Below, piece after piece: positions 8,479 to 17,510 of a stretch of 64,000 nucleotides of DNA. A model generated the notes under the pieces. That model was not told where the DNA came from. It saw only the letters and a program-made list of their open reading frames with translations, and made no database searches. The translations under genes and the position numbers were made by a program. How positions within the stretch are numbered: the stretch's first letter is position 1; each line of letters opens with the position of its first letter. Source of the DNA: Bacteroides luti (GTDB taxonomy: Bacteria; Bacteroidota; Bacteroidia; Bacteroidales; Bacteroidaceae); NCBI RefSeq assembly GCF_900128905.1, contig NZ_FQTV01000004.1, positions 124,001 to 188,000 of the forward strand. The letters are read 5' to 3'.

Positions 8479-11400
8479 ATGGCACGTATATATGATAATA
8501 TCGAGATTTCATTCACAGAAGGTCTAAAAGGTATAATTTCAAACAATGGTGTTAAAAGAGTTGATTTTTGTGTGGGATACTTCAATTTAAGAGGATGGAA
8601 AACAATTGTAAATGAAATAGATAAACTTCCGGGTGATTTTGTGTCTGAAAAAGATGAACGTATTTCTAGGACATGCCGTCTTCTTATAGGAATGCACAGA
8701 CCACCAGATGATTTGATTAAATCATTTTACTCGATAAATAAAAATGATTTGATAGATACTGAATCTGTAAAAAAATGCAAACGACAAATAGCGAATGAGT
8801 TCCGCAAACAGTTAACTATGGGAATTCCAACCGCTTCAGACGAATGGACTCTTAGAAGGTTATCAGCTCAGATGAAGGAAGAACGGACTTGTGTAAAATT
8901 ATACTTAAAAGAGCCACTTCATGCTAAATTATACTTAGCTTATAGACCTGATGACCATTTTAATAAGATTCAAGCTATAATGGGAAGTAGTAATCTAACT
9001 TATAGCGGTTTGTCGAAGCAAGGTGAATTAAATGCCGAATTTGGAGATAGTGATAGTGCTAAGAAATTAGCAAAATGGTTTGATGATCGTTGGGAAGATA
9101 GGTATTGTGTCGATATTACGAAGGAGTTGATTGAAATTATAGATGAAAGTTGGGCGAGCGACAATATTATTCCTCCATATTACATATACTTAAAAACTGC
9201 ATATCATTTAAGCCAGGAAGCACGTAATGGTATTAATGAATATGAATTACCTACTGAATTTAAAGAAGATTTATTTGAATTTCAGGAAACTGCCGTGAAG
9301 TTAGCAGCACGCCATTTGGATAAAAGAGGGGGGGCTATGATTGGTGATGTTGTAGGGTTGGGTAAAACCATTACAGCTTGTGCTATAGCTAAAGTATATG
9401 AGATGAGAAATGCTTGTAGTACACTGATTATTTGTCCTGCTAATCTTCAAGAGATGTGGAAGAAATACATCATTAAATATGACTTAAAAGCAGATGTCGT
9501 TTCTATTTCTAAAAAGCTTGATTACAAGCATATGAAATATTACCGTTTAGTAATAGTAGACGAAAGTCATAATCTTAGAAATAACGAAGGGACCAGATAC
9601 AGAAATATCAAAGAGCTCATAGAATATCAAGGTAGTAAAGTATTGCTTCTTACAGCTACTCCATATAACAAAGATTACAGAGATTTAAGTAACCAATTAA
9701 AATTATTCATAGGAGAAGATACTGATCTTGGTATTCAACCAGAAGGTTACATTCGTCAATTAGGCGGAAGTAGAGAATTCTCGATGAAACATAGCGAAGA
9801 TTTTATTAGAAGCATAAAAGCCTTTGAAAGAAGTACAGATACTGATGATTGGCGGGAATTAATGAGATTATTCTTAGTTCGAAGGACTCGAACATTTATT
9901 AAGGATAATTACGCACCAACAGATCCGAATAATAATCGAAAATACCTCGAATTTAAAGACGGTACCAAATCATATTTCCCTGAAAGGCTACCTAAAGCAA
10001 TAAAATTTCCTATAAAAGAAGGTGACCAATTTAGTCGATTATATTCTCAAGAAATGATGGATTTAATGGGGGCATTAAAATTACCTCGTTATGGATTGAG
10101 TCGCTATATATCGGAAAAAAAACAAGCAGAAGCTTCTGAATCTGAAATGCAAGTTTTGGAGAATTTATCTCGCGCAGGAATTCGTATGATGGGATTCTGT
10201 CGAACAAATTTTTTCAAAAGATTAGATAGCAGTGGAATATCATTTTTGATATCTTTATATCGCCACATCTTGAGAAATTCTATTTACTTGTATGCTATTG
10301 ATAAGAAGCTTCCACTCCCTATTGGAGTCGAGAGTAATTTACCAGATGGATACAGAGACGATGAGGATGTTGAAAATTCATTGTTTGATGAGAATATAGA
10401 CAAAAACAAGAATAACGAAGAATACAATGTGATTAGTTTTTGTGATGAGTATGAAAAATACATTAAACTTGGCGAAAAGCATTATAACATAATTTCAGCA
10501 GATAATAGAAGTAATGTATCATGGATTAGTAGTCAATATTTCACACGTACACTTAAACAAACTTTAAAGCAAGACTGTGACGTTTTAATACAAATGTTAA
10601 AATTGTGTGGTTTATGGAAGCCAGCCGAGGATCAAAAATTGAAGGCATTGATGGATATAATTGAAAACAGTCATAAAAATGATAAAATAATCGTATTTAC
10701 TCAATTCTCCGATACTGCAAACTACATCGCAAATCAACTACAGAACATGGGGGTTAATAATGTAGGTTGCGTAACAGGTGAGACTGCCAATCCATCTGAT
10801 ATGGTCGAACGCTTTTCTCCTATTAGCAATAAAGTTGAGTATCCATTAACTTTGGACAAACAATACAGAGTACTAATTGCAACCGACGTATTAAGTGAGG
10901 GACAAAACTTGCAAGATTCTCATATCGTAGTAAATTTTGATTTGCCTTGGGCTATCATACGCCTTATTCAAAGAACTGGTCGTGTTGATCGAATAGGACA
11001 AACTGCAGAAGAGATTTTTTGTTATTCATTCTTTCCAGCAGATGGGGTTGAGAACATTATTAATCTTAAACGAAGATTAAATGACAGAATCAATGAAAGT
11101 GCAGATATTGTTGGAGGTGACGAAATCTTTTTTGAAGGTAATGAGCAAAATCTAACAGATTTATACAATGAAAAAAATGGAGTGCTGGATGAAGAAGATG
11201 ATGGTGAAGTAGACTTAGCGTCACAAGCATTCCAAATATGGAAAACAGCTACAGAAGCAAATCCTAAATTAAAGAAAATTATTCCGAGCCTTAACAATGT
11301 TGTATATTCAACCAAGACTAACACTTATGGAACGTTAAAAGAAGGGGTTATCACTTACGCAAAAACACCTGAAGGTAATGATATGCTAACTTGGATGGAT

Positions 11401-11871
11401 AAGAAAAACAACGTTGTCACTCAGTCTCAACAAACCATACTTAAAACGTTATCTTGTTCCATTGATGAACCAGCACAAACAGCCATAGATTCTCATCACG
11501 ATATTGTTGCAAAGTCATTAGCCCTAATGCAACAACAAGAAGTGCGCACAAGTGGTATATTGGGTAGCAGATTTAGTACTAAATATAGGCTATATACACT
11601 ACTTGACGGATATTGCAAACGTGAACAAGGCTCTTTGTTCTTAAGCGATGAAGTTAAATTAGCTACAGACGACATATACAACTACCCACTTCGTGATAAC
11701 GCAAAATACATTTTGGGCCAACAACTCAAAAGAGGTGCAAAAATTGAGGATATTGTCGATATGGTAACAGAGCTTCGTAAAAACGATGAACTGTGTATCA
11801 TTAACGAAGAAGATTCACAACATAACGAACCACAGATTATTTGCTCAATGGGATTAAAAAACATAGAATAG
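8479..11871 (+). CDS. PLD-domain SNF2-family helicase (candidate defence nuclease-helicase)
   Basis: An 1130-aa cytoplasmic protein. Residues 1-230 form a phospholipase-D-like domain with one HKD-type site: HAKLYLAY (about 148) and GSSNLTYSG. A SNF2/DEAD-like motor follows, with Walker A GDVVGLGKTIT (about 290), motif II VDESHN (about 361), TATPYNKD (motif III region), IIVFTQFS (about 737), and motifs V/VI in ATDVLSEGQNLQ and QRTGRVDRIGQ (about 805-845). The last 250 residues match nothing I know. The gene sits 2 bp before an Eco57I-type methyltransferase gene, so co-translation is likely. This parts list resembles anti-phage modification-linked systems such as DISARM, where DrmD is SNF2-like and DrmC is PLD-like. 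Here both activities are fused and no DUF1998 gene is present. The defence role is inference. Confidence 0.85.
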   Translation: MARIYDNIEISFTEGLKGIISNNGVKRVDFCVGYFNLRGWKTIVNEIDKLPGDFVSEKDERISRTCRLLIGMHRPPDDLIKSFYSINKNDLIDTESVKKCKRQIANEFRKQLTMGIPTASDEWTLRRLSAQMKEERTCVKLYLKEPLHAKLYLAYRPDDHFNKIQAIMGSSNLTYSGLSKQGELNAEFGDSDSAKKLAKWFDDRWEDRYCVDITKELIEIIDESWASDNIIPPYYIYLKTAYHLSQEARNGINEYELPTEFKEDLFEFQETAVKLAARHLDKRGGAMIGDVVGLGKTITACAIAKVYEMRNACSTLIICPANLQEMWKKYIIKYDLKADVVSISKKLDYKHMKYYRLVIVDESHNLRNNEGTRYRNIKELIEYQGSKVLLLTATPYNKDYRDLSNQLKLFIGEDTDLGIQPEGYIRQLGGSREFSMKHSEDFIRSIKAFERSTDTDDWRELMRLFLVRRTRTFIKDNYAPTDPNNNRKYLEFKDGTKSYFPERLPKAIKFPIKEGDQFSRLYSQEMMDLMGALKLPRYGLSRYISEKKQAEASESEMQVLENLSRAGIRMMGFCRTNFFKRLDSSGISFLISLYRHILRNSIYLYAIDKKLPLPIGVESNLPDGYRDDEDVENSLFDENIDKNKNNEEYNVISFCDEYEKYIKLGEKHYNIISADNRSNVSWISSQYFTRTLKQTLKQDCDVLIQMLKLCGLWKPAEDQKLKALMDIIENSHKNDKIIVFTQFSDTANYIANQLQNMGVNNVGCVTGETANPSDMVERFSPISNKVEYPLTLDKQYRVLIATDVLSEGQNLQDSHIVVNFDLPWAIIRLIQRTGRVDRIGQTAEEIFCYSFFPADGVENIINLKRRLNDRINESADIVGGDEIFFEGNEQNLTDLYNEKNGVLDEEDDGEVDLASQAFQIWKTATEANPKLKKIIPSLNNVVYSTKTNTYGTLKEGVITYAKTPEGNDMLTWMDKKNNVVTQSQQTILKTLSCSIDEPAQTAIDSHHDIVAKSLALMQQQEVRTSGILGSRFSTKYRLYTLLDGYCKREQGSLFLSDEVKLATDDIYNYPLRDNAKYILGQQLKRGAKIEDIVDMVTELRKNDELCIINEEDSQHNEPQIICSMGLKNIE

Positions 11872-11873
11872 TT

Positions 11874-14800
11874 ATGAACAGAACGCTATTTAATAGATAT
11901 ATCACAGATGCTAATTTCAGCACTTTATTTAATGAATTAGGTTGGGACAATATTCCTGCTTACCAATACGATGCGTCAATCTCTATTGATGAGATAAATT
12001 ATGAGATGAAAGCTATTACTCGTAAAAGTGGATTTATTGTTTATACTTGCGAGGTTGATATAATACCTCAAAATGCTACGTGCCGTAAAATTGATATGCG
12101 ATTGCGTAAATATTCAAACGACTACATCTTAATCTTTGTACAACGTAACAGCAAACATCATTTATGGATTGCACCTATTAAAACTGTTGAAAAAAGAGAT
12201 TTAGTAACAATTGAATATGCAACCTCAGCGCAAGCCGATTTCTTATTTAGCAAATTAGACAGTATTAGTTTCGATATAGATGAAAATGTTACAATTGTCG
12301 ATGTAACAGCTCGTATACATGAGGCTTTTGAAGTAAATTCAAGCAAAATCACTAAAGATTTTTATGCGGGATTCAAGAAGCAACACAATTCTTTTGCTTC
12401 ATTTATACAAGGCATTGAAGTAGATGGTGATAAACAGTGGTACGCTTCTGTAATGCTCAACCGTCTGATGTTTTCTACTTTATTCAGAAGAAAGGTTTTT
12501 TGAATTTCGATGCAGATTACTTGCGTCATAATTTGGAATTGAGCCAGAAGCAACGTGGCGAAGATAAATTTTTCAAAAGTTTCTATAAAGGTTTTTTGCG
12601 CGCTTTATTCCATGGAGGTTTGAATAATCCAAAGCACAATTCTGATTTTGAAAAGGTTTACGGACGTATACCATACCTTAATGGAGGTATGTTCGATGAG
12701 CATCAATTGGAAAAGCAATATGCCGATATAGATATTGCTGATGACGCTTTTGAAAATCTATTCGCTTTCTTTGATAAATGGTGTTGGCATCTTGACATCC
12801 GAATAACCGCTACCGGCAAGGACATAAACCCCGATGTGCTAGGTTATATATTTGAACAGTACATCAACGACCGAGCTAATATGGGAGCATATTACACGAA
12901 AGAGGATATTACTGAATATATAGGCAAAAACTGTATTATACCATTCTTGATTGACGAAATTACCAAAACTTCATCAGCTAAAGACTTCAAGTCAGAAGGT
13001 TTTGTTTGGAAAATGCTACGCGAAAGCGGAGATAAATACATCTACGATGCTGTTAAAAAAGGTGTAAAATTGTCACTCCCCGATTACATTGAACAAGGTA
13101 TTAACACCTCAAAACCAAACTTATTAGAACGCCGTGCTCGTTGGAATGAAAAGACTGATGAACAACTGGCACTTCCTACAGAAATATGGCGTGAAACGAT
13201 TGAAAGACGCTCTCGATATAACGATATAATAAATAAAATCAATGCAGGCGAAATCACACAAATTAATGATTTTATTACGTATAATCTCGATATCCGCTCG
13301 TTTGTATATGATTTGTTAGCAAATACTACCGATCACCTTTTCGTTAAACATTTCTATACAGCATTACAGAAAGTCACAATCTTAGACCCTACCTGTGGTT
13401 CTGGCGCATTTTTATTTGCAGCACTTAATATATTAGAACCACTTTACGAGATATGTATTTCTCGTATGGAAGAATTTAATACAACTAACGAGAAACTATT
13501 CACAAATGAATTAAGCGAAATAGAAAATAAATATCGTAGTAATATACAACACTTTATATACAAAAGCATTATACTTCGCAACCTTTATGGAGTTGATATA
13601 ATGGTTGAAGCTACTGAGATTGCCAAACTGCGTCTATTCCTAAAGATGGTAGCTGTAGTCGATGTTGATAGACATGCAGACAACCTTGGTTTAGACCCTC
13701 TACCAGATATTGATTTTAATATCCGTTGTGGAAATACATTGGTAGGATATGCCACTAAAGAAGAACTAAATAAAGATTTAACCTATGGCGATTTTTTTGC
13801 CAATCAAGAGTTCAAAGAAAAAGTAGAGAACGAAATGGAAAAGGTTGCTATGGCTTATGAACGCTTCAAGGAGATTCAACTTAACCAACAAGATGATATA
13901 GTTGTATTCAAACAAGCAAAAATAGCTCTTACTGAACGCCTTGCAATCTTGAATGATGTTCTTAATCACAGATTGTATGGTATAAACAACGCGCTCACCT
14001 ACGAAGATTGGCATTCTTCACACCAACCGTTCCACTGGCTAGCTGAATTCTATCAGATTATACAAGGCAATGGTGGGTTTGATGTTATTATTGGAAATCC
14101 ACCATATGTGGAATATACCAAGAAAGATAAACAAACTCATAAAGCTATTTGTGATAAATATAAACTTGAAAAATACAAAACAATTAAATGTAACAACTTA
14201 TACGCTTTTGTCATTGAAAGAAGTTGCACTATAATTAGAAATAATAATATTGGAATTATTGTTCCCTTAACAATAGCATCTAATAATAATATGCAGATAT
14301 TAAGAAACTATATCTGTAATATTGGAACTGTTTATTTTAGTCACTATGAAATACGTCCAGCAAAATTATTCGAAGGCGTAGAACAGAGGCTGTCTATTTT
14401 TATCATCAGGCAAGAGACTTTCAAAAAAATATATAGTACTTCTGTTACAAGATGGCGTTCCGAAGATAGAAATTCGCTTTTTAGACTTACAAAATATGCA
14501 AAATCATTTAATAATAATAATATTTGGAGATTATCATCTACAATTGAAAGTCAAATTTATGCTAAATTTATTAAGCATAATCCTGTTTCTTTATACTTAT
14601 CACAAACATTCAAAACAGAGAACAAAATATGTTATCGTACAGCAGGAGTTAGATATTGGATAATGTTTCTCTTAAATGGGTTTAACTCTGATTCACTAAG
14701 CAATAAAGAATCATCATTTATTGAAAGAGATATGGCTCCATTCTATATGAGTGTTTTTAACTCTAACTTGTTTTGGTGGTATTATGCTATCAATTATGAT

Positions 14801-15109
14801 ATGTTTAATCTTAAAGATTATATGATTTTCAATTTTAGATTAAATTATATATATGATAAAGCATTGATCGATTTGGCATATAAATTAGAATTAGACTTAG
14901 ATAATAATAAAAATGAATTAATTACCAATAGTAAGACAAGAGGAACCGTAGCTTCGTTTGTATATAAGAAAAAGAAATCGAAGCTAATTATTGATGAAAT
15001 TGACAAAGCCTTAACAAAACACTATGGGTTCAACGATGAGGAGCTTGATTTCATCATAAACTACGATATCAAATACCGTATGGGGGACGAATTGGAGGGA
15101 GGAGAATGA
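11874..15109 (+). pseudogene. Eco57I-type adenine DNA methyltransferase gene, frameshifted
   Basis: Two overlapping frames make up one family-length protein of about 1078 aa. Frame one (11874-12503, 209 aa) runs MNRTLFNRYI to YASVMLNRLMF, then goes out of frame and stops. The other frame resumes with FYFIQKKGFLNFDADYLR, the sequence that follows LNRLMF in this family. One extra T in the TTTT run at 12471-12474 would join them as LMFFYFIQKKGF. Motif I (ILDPTCGSGAFLFAA) and motif IV (IIGNPPYVEYTKK) are intact downstream, and the C-terminal part (about 14150-15000) should hold the target recognition domain. The event may be a real deletion, a sequencing error in a T run, or a slippage switch. 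If translated whole, it would methylate adenine to protect self DNA from the helicase partner. Confidence 0.8.
12437..15109 (+). CDS. Catalytic fragment of the split Eco57I-type methyltransferase
   Basis: This open frame holds the catalytic and target-recognition parts of the split gene, including DPTCGSGAF and NPPY. Its family match begins at about 12475 (FYFIQKKGF). The earlier in-frame residues from a GTG at 12437 have no family likeness and are probably shadow. Without a good start and ribosome binding site it may not be translated by itself. The 3' third (14150-15000) is more AT-rich than the front, as is common for exchanged target-recognition regions. It ends in ATGA, overlapping the start of a 19-codon reading frame. 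Confidence 0.6.
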   Translation: MVRFCNAQPSDVFYFIQKKGFLNFDADYLRHNLELSQKQRGEDKFFKSFYKGFLRALFHGGLNNPKHNSDFEKVYGRIPYLNGGMFDEHQLEKQYADIDIADDAFENLFAFFDKWCWHLDIRITATGKDINPDVLGYIFEQYINDRANMGAYYTKEDITEYIGKNCIIPFLIDEITKTSSAKDFKSEGFVWKMLRESGDKYIYDAVKKGVKLSLPDYIEQGINTSKPNLLERRARWNEKTDEQLALPTEIWRETIERRSRYNDIINKINAGEITQINDFITYNLDIRSFVYDLLANTTDHLFVKHFYTALQKVTILDPTCGSGAFLFAALNILEPLYEICISRMEEFNTTNEKLFTNELSEIENKYRSNIQHFIYKSIILRNLYGVDIMVEATEIAKLRLFLKMVAVVDVDRHADNLGLDPLPDIDFNIRCGNTLVGYATKEELNKDLTYGDFFANQEFKEKVENEMEKVAMAYERFKEIQLNQQDDIVVFKQAKIALTERLAILNDVLNHRLYGINNALTYEDWHSSHQPFHWLAEFYQIIQGNGGFDVIIGNPPYVEYTKKDKQTHKAICDKYKLEKYKTIKCNNLYAFVIERSCTIIRNNNIGIIVPLTIASNNNMQILRNYICNIGTVYFSHYEIRPAKLFEGVEQRLSIFIIRQETFKKIYSTSVTRWRSEDRNSLFRLTKYAKSFNNNNIWRLSSTIESQIYAKFIKHNPVSLYLSQTFKTENKICYRTAGVRYWIMFLLNGFNSDSLSNKESSFIERDMAPFYMSVFNSNLFWWYYAINYDMFNLKDYMIFNFRLNYIYDKALIDLAYKLELDLDNNKNELITNSKTRGTVASFVYKKKKSKLIIDEIDKALTKHYGFNDEELDFIINYDIKYRMGDELEGGE

Positions 15110-15168
15110 ACAATAAAAGGCCATTAACTAAAGAAGGAAAGCAACGTCTACTATTTTCAACGTAAAAG

Positions 15169-15408
15169 ATGATATTATCAATGTCAAGTAGAGTCGATGT
15201 TTGGATACATTATTACATGTTAATTAATAGAATAAAGAAACAATTCAATATTGAAAAAGCAACTGAATTGATAATCGTAGATGATTTACTTAGTCTTGCC
15301 ATCTATATATCCTTTATATATATTGATTTAGCAAGTGTTATAAGGATATTCCTGTCTTCAACACTAAGTTATGAAAAACGTTATGAATTAAATTATAATG
15401 AATACTAA
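15169..15408 (+). CDS. Small hypothetical protein, possibly the rest of a gene broken by an ochre codon
   Basis: A 79-aa frame with a hydrophobic middle (LLSLAIYISFIYIDLASVIR). It is in the same frame as a 19-codon ORF at 15106-15165. That ORF starts in an ATGA overlap with the methyltransferase stop and has a strong purine-rich ribosome site (GGAGGGAGGAG) just before it. The two pieces are separated only by TAA (15163-15165) and one codon. The likely history is one gene of about 100 codons interrupted by a stop, perhaps also cut short at its 3' end, where it overlaps the next gene by 11 bp. I do not recognise the family. Confidence 0.35.
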   Translation: MILSMSSRVDVWIHYYMLINRIKKQFNIEKATELIIVDDLLSLAIYISFIYIDLASVIRIFLSSTLSYEKRYELNYNEY

Positions 15409-15856
15409 TCTTGGAAATAAGGAATTAATAAAATTATCAATAGTAGCATTTCTTGCCTCTCGCACTATATCGTCGGAAACGGTACTAAAATGTTATGATT
15501 GGGCAACTGAGCAAAAAAAATTAGGCAATTGCGTAGTTAGCGGGTTTCATTCAAAACTCGAAAAAGATGTTTTGCACTTCCTACTAAAGAGTAAAACTCC
15601 AACCATATTAGTTCTAGGACGCGCGCCATACAAGAAACTACCCAAAGAGTTTGAAGTTGCAGTTAGTGAAGAAAGGTTACTAATAATATCAATATCTGAC
15701 GCAATGAGACAATCAAACGAGACTGCTTTTGCTAGAAATAAATATATAATCTCTATTGCAGACGAGATAGTCTTCGGTTCTCTTAATAAAGAAAGTTCAC
15801 TATATCCTTTATATGAAAAAGCTAAAGCTAATGGAAAACCGATAAAAGTATTATAG
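15398..15856 (+). CDS. DprA-like SLOG (Rossmann-type) protein
   Basis: A 152-aa single-domain protein similar to the nucleotide-binding core of DprA/Smf. VVSGFHSKLEKDVLHFLL corresponds to the G-(I/M)A-x-G-ID region, followed by TPTILVLGRAPYKKLP, LLIISISDA, then ARNKYIISIADEIVFG (the RNR-(Y/I)IA-LS-x-VVV region of DprA) and a final KAKANGKPIKVL. It lacks the SAM and winged-helix domains of true DprA (about 360 aa). SLOG proteins of this kind recur in bacterial conflict systems, where they are proposed to bind DNA ends or nucleotides. Its place after the helicase and methyltransferase suggests it belongs with them. The start ATG at 15398 overlaps the previous frame. Confidence 0.6.
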   Translation: MNTNLGNKELIKLSIVAFLASRTISSETVLKCYDWATEQKKLGNCVVSGFHSKLEKDVLHFLLKSKTPTILVLGRAPYKKLPKEFEVAVSEERLLIISISDAMRQSNETAFARNKYIISIADEIVFGSLNKESSLYPLYEKAKANGKPIKVL

Positions 15857-16047
15857 TTATGACAAAGTAAAAAGAATTATACACAGCAATCAATACTTTT
15901 AAAAAATGCAGCTTTAAATTCGAGCAATGAGCTACTAAAAAAATCACGAGTTGGAGAAAGAAAATAATCCCTCCTTTTGTTAACAGAAACCATAAAACAG
16001 GCACTTAGTCTGGTTCAGCATGAATTGAATTGTGAGAGAAATATTTA

Positions 16048-16099
16048 ATCTGCTTTATTCTAAAGGCCTCGAATTCGAGGCCTTTAGAATAAAGCAGAT
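16048..16099. repeat. 52-bp perfect palindrome between convergent genes
   Basis: Two 26-bp arms meet with no spacer at GAATTC (centre 16073/16074). I checked pairing base by base, and it is perfect from 16048 to 16099. It lies between the DprA-like gene and the convergent antitoxin gene, 6 bp from the latter's stop codon. A role as bidirectional terminator is plausible, although no long T run follows. The rest of 15857-16104 shows no gene. Confidence 0.9.
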
Positions 16100-16104
16100 A
16101 ATAC

Positions 16105-17106
16105 CTAAATTAGTCTCAAACTAAAAGCTTCAGAATATGGAATCAGTTTATTTTCCTGAGAGTAATTGATCCATGCATCTTCTTTGTGACTTTCGGCTAC
16201 AATCTCATCTGTTTTCATAGGCTGGATGATACGAACAATCGTTTCCAAAGTCTCTTTTTCTTTTTCATCGAACAACGATAAATCATATTCATCACAAGTT
16301 AGGCGTGTGCTTTCCATATCGTGAGCAAGTACTATTTCTTTGTTTATGCCATCAATGTTATCATAAATGGTATTATAATGAACCGGAACCGGACCAAATT
16401 GAATAGCCTGATAATTAAGTCCGCTGATTGAAATACCGAAACGCTTGTAATGATAGAAGTCAGCATAAAACATTTCTTTATTCAATTTTGTAGGAAATAT
16501 GGATTTGGAATTACATACAAAGTATTTTATCATTTCCATAAGTTTTTGAACATTAGGATGCTTAAAACCATTATAAACAGACCGCTTAATATCTTTATAA
16601 AAAAGACTCTGTTGAGCTGAACACGTTACTTTATCGGAAGCACAACTTATTGCTTCTGATACTTTTAGATATTCATCTATTTCAAATTCCTCCTTACTGG
16701 CTTCCAGAAGTCCTAAAATAACTTGTTTGTTTTGCATAGCCAGAATCATTTTCCCATTTGATTCAGATGGTATTTGTCCATTCTCATATTGGGCATACTG
16801 ATTAGCTCCAAATCCTAATATTCTTGTTATTTGGGAGTAGTTCAACTTATAGCGTGTTCGGATTTCTTTGATTTCTTCAGGAAAAGGAATACCATGTTTT
16901 ACTCTATACTGAGAATAGAGATCGTTGAATAAGAGTTCGTCCTGTTCTGTAGTAGTAAACTTTTCTCCAGTGTCTTCGCACATATAATAGCAAACATGTA
17001 CCGAATATGTTTCTTTTCGGAACTCATGTTCTTCTACAGTACTAAATTCCTTAACCTTTCCACCGGTAAAAGGACTAACCATATCTACATATTTTTCCAT
17101 ATTCAT
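16105..17106 (-). CDS. Panacea (DUF4065)-type antitoxin with MqsA-like N-terminus and HTH
   Basis: A 333-aa antitoxin. Residues 1-60 resemble the MqsA-type zinc domain (VSPFTGGKV, YYMCEDTGEKFTTTEQDE). The first Cys pair is missing, so zinc binding is doubtful. An XRE-type HTH follows (IKEIRTRYKLNYSQITRILG, YAQYENGQIPSE). The C-terminal half is a SocA/Panacea domain (KLMEMIKYFV, MFYADFYHYKRFG, then GLNYQAIQFGPVPVHY). Panacea domains are known to neutralise diverse toxins, and the HTH should autoregulate the operon. The gene begins 13 bp after the toxin-like gene, as in a classic two-gene operon. Confidence 0.8.
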   Translation of the reverse strand: MNMEKYVDMVSPFTGGKVKEFSTVEEHEFRKETYSVHVCYYMCEDTGEKFTTTEQDELLFNDLYSQYRVKHGIPFPEEIKEIRTRYKLNYSQITRILGFGANQYAQYENGQIPSESNGKMILAMQNKQVILGLLEASKEEFEIDEYLKVSEAISCASDKVTCSAQQSLFYKDIKRSVYNGFKHPNVQKLMEMIKYFVCNSKSIFPTKLNKEMFYADFYHYKRFGISISGLNYQAIQFGPVPVHYNTIYDNIDGINKEIVLAHDMESTRLTCDEYDLSLFDEKEKETLETIVRIIQPMKTDEIVAESHKEDAWINYSQENKLIPYSEAFSLRLI

Positions 17107-17119
17107 TTGTTTTTAAATA

Positions 17120-17476
17120 CTATTTGAATGCATATTTCATCGGAAATTCTGCTGTATGAAAAGAAATGCAAATGGTTCTGTTATTTGTATTACCCATAGA
17201 TATCTTAATATACAATTCTGTACCATCATAATCTTTGCCAAACACCCACATATCTCCAAAACCAATAGCATCAATAGTCTCAACATAATCATCAACCTCT
17301 ATCTCTTTGATAATTTCCTCTCTGGCATGTGGAGTGATGCCTAGTAATTTCAAAGCTTCAATATTCTTATCTCTATTCAAGAAAATAATTCCCCATAGGC
17401 TGAATTTAGGTTTGAATTGTCGGAGAAATGCCTCAACTTCTTGCTCTGATTTTACCATCTGTTCTTTTGAAAACAA
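17120..17476 (-). CDS. MqsR-like toxin partner of the Panacea antitoxin
   Basis: A 118-aa small protein with the features of the MqsR-like group found before MqsA/Panacea genes in Bacteroidales. It has an acidic N-terminus, KLLGITPHAREEIIKEIEVDDYVE, then GFGDMWVFGKDYDGTELYIKI and the conserved end ICISFHTAEFPMKYAFK. MqsR proteins are RelE-fold mRNA interferases that cut at GCU/GCA. Whether this one does so is inferred from family and position. It is the first gene of the operon, with a candidate promoter at 17503-17510. Confidence 0.7.
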   Translation of the reverse strand: MFSKEQMVKSEQEVEAFLRQFKPKFSLWGIIFLNRDKNIEALKLLGITPHAREEIIKEIEVDDYVETIDAIGFGDMWVFGKDYDGTELYIKISMGNTNNRTICISFHTAEFPMKYAFK

Positions 17477-17502
17477 AAATAAGGATTTCTAATCTATGAA
17501 AC

Positions 17503-17510
17503 AAAGATAT
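17503..17510 (-). promoter_or_regulatory. Candidate -7 promoter element of the toxin-antitoxin operon
   Basis: The minus strand reads TATCTTTG, an exact TAnnTTTG match, 27 bp before the toxin start codon. Confidence 0.5.
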
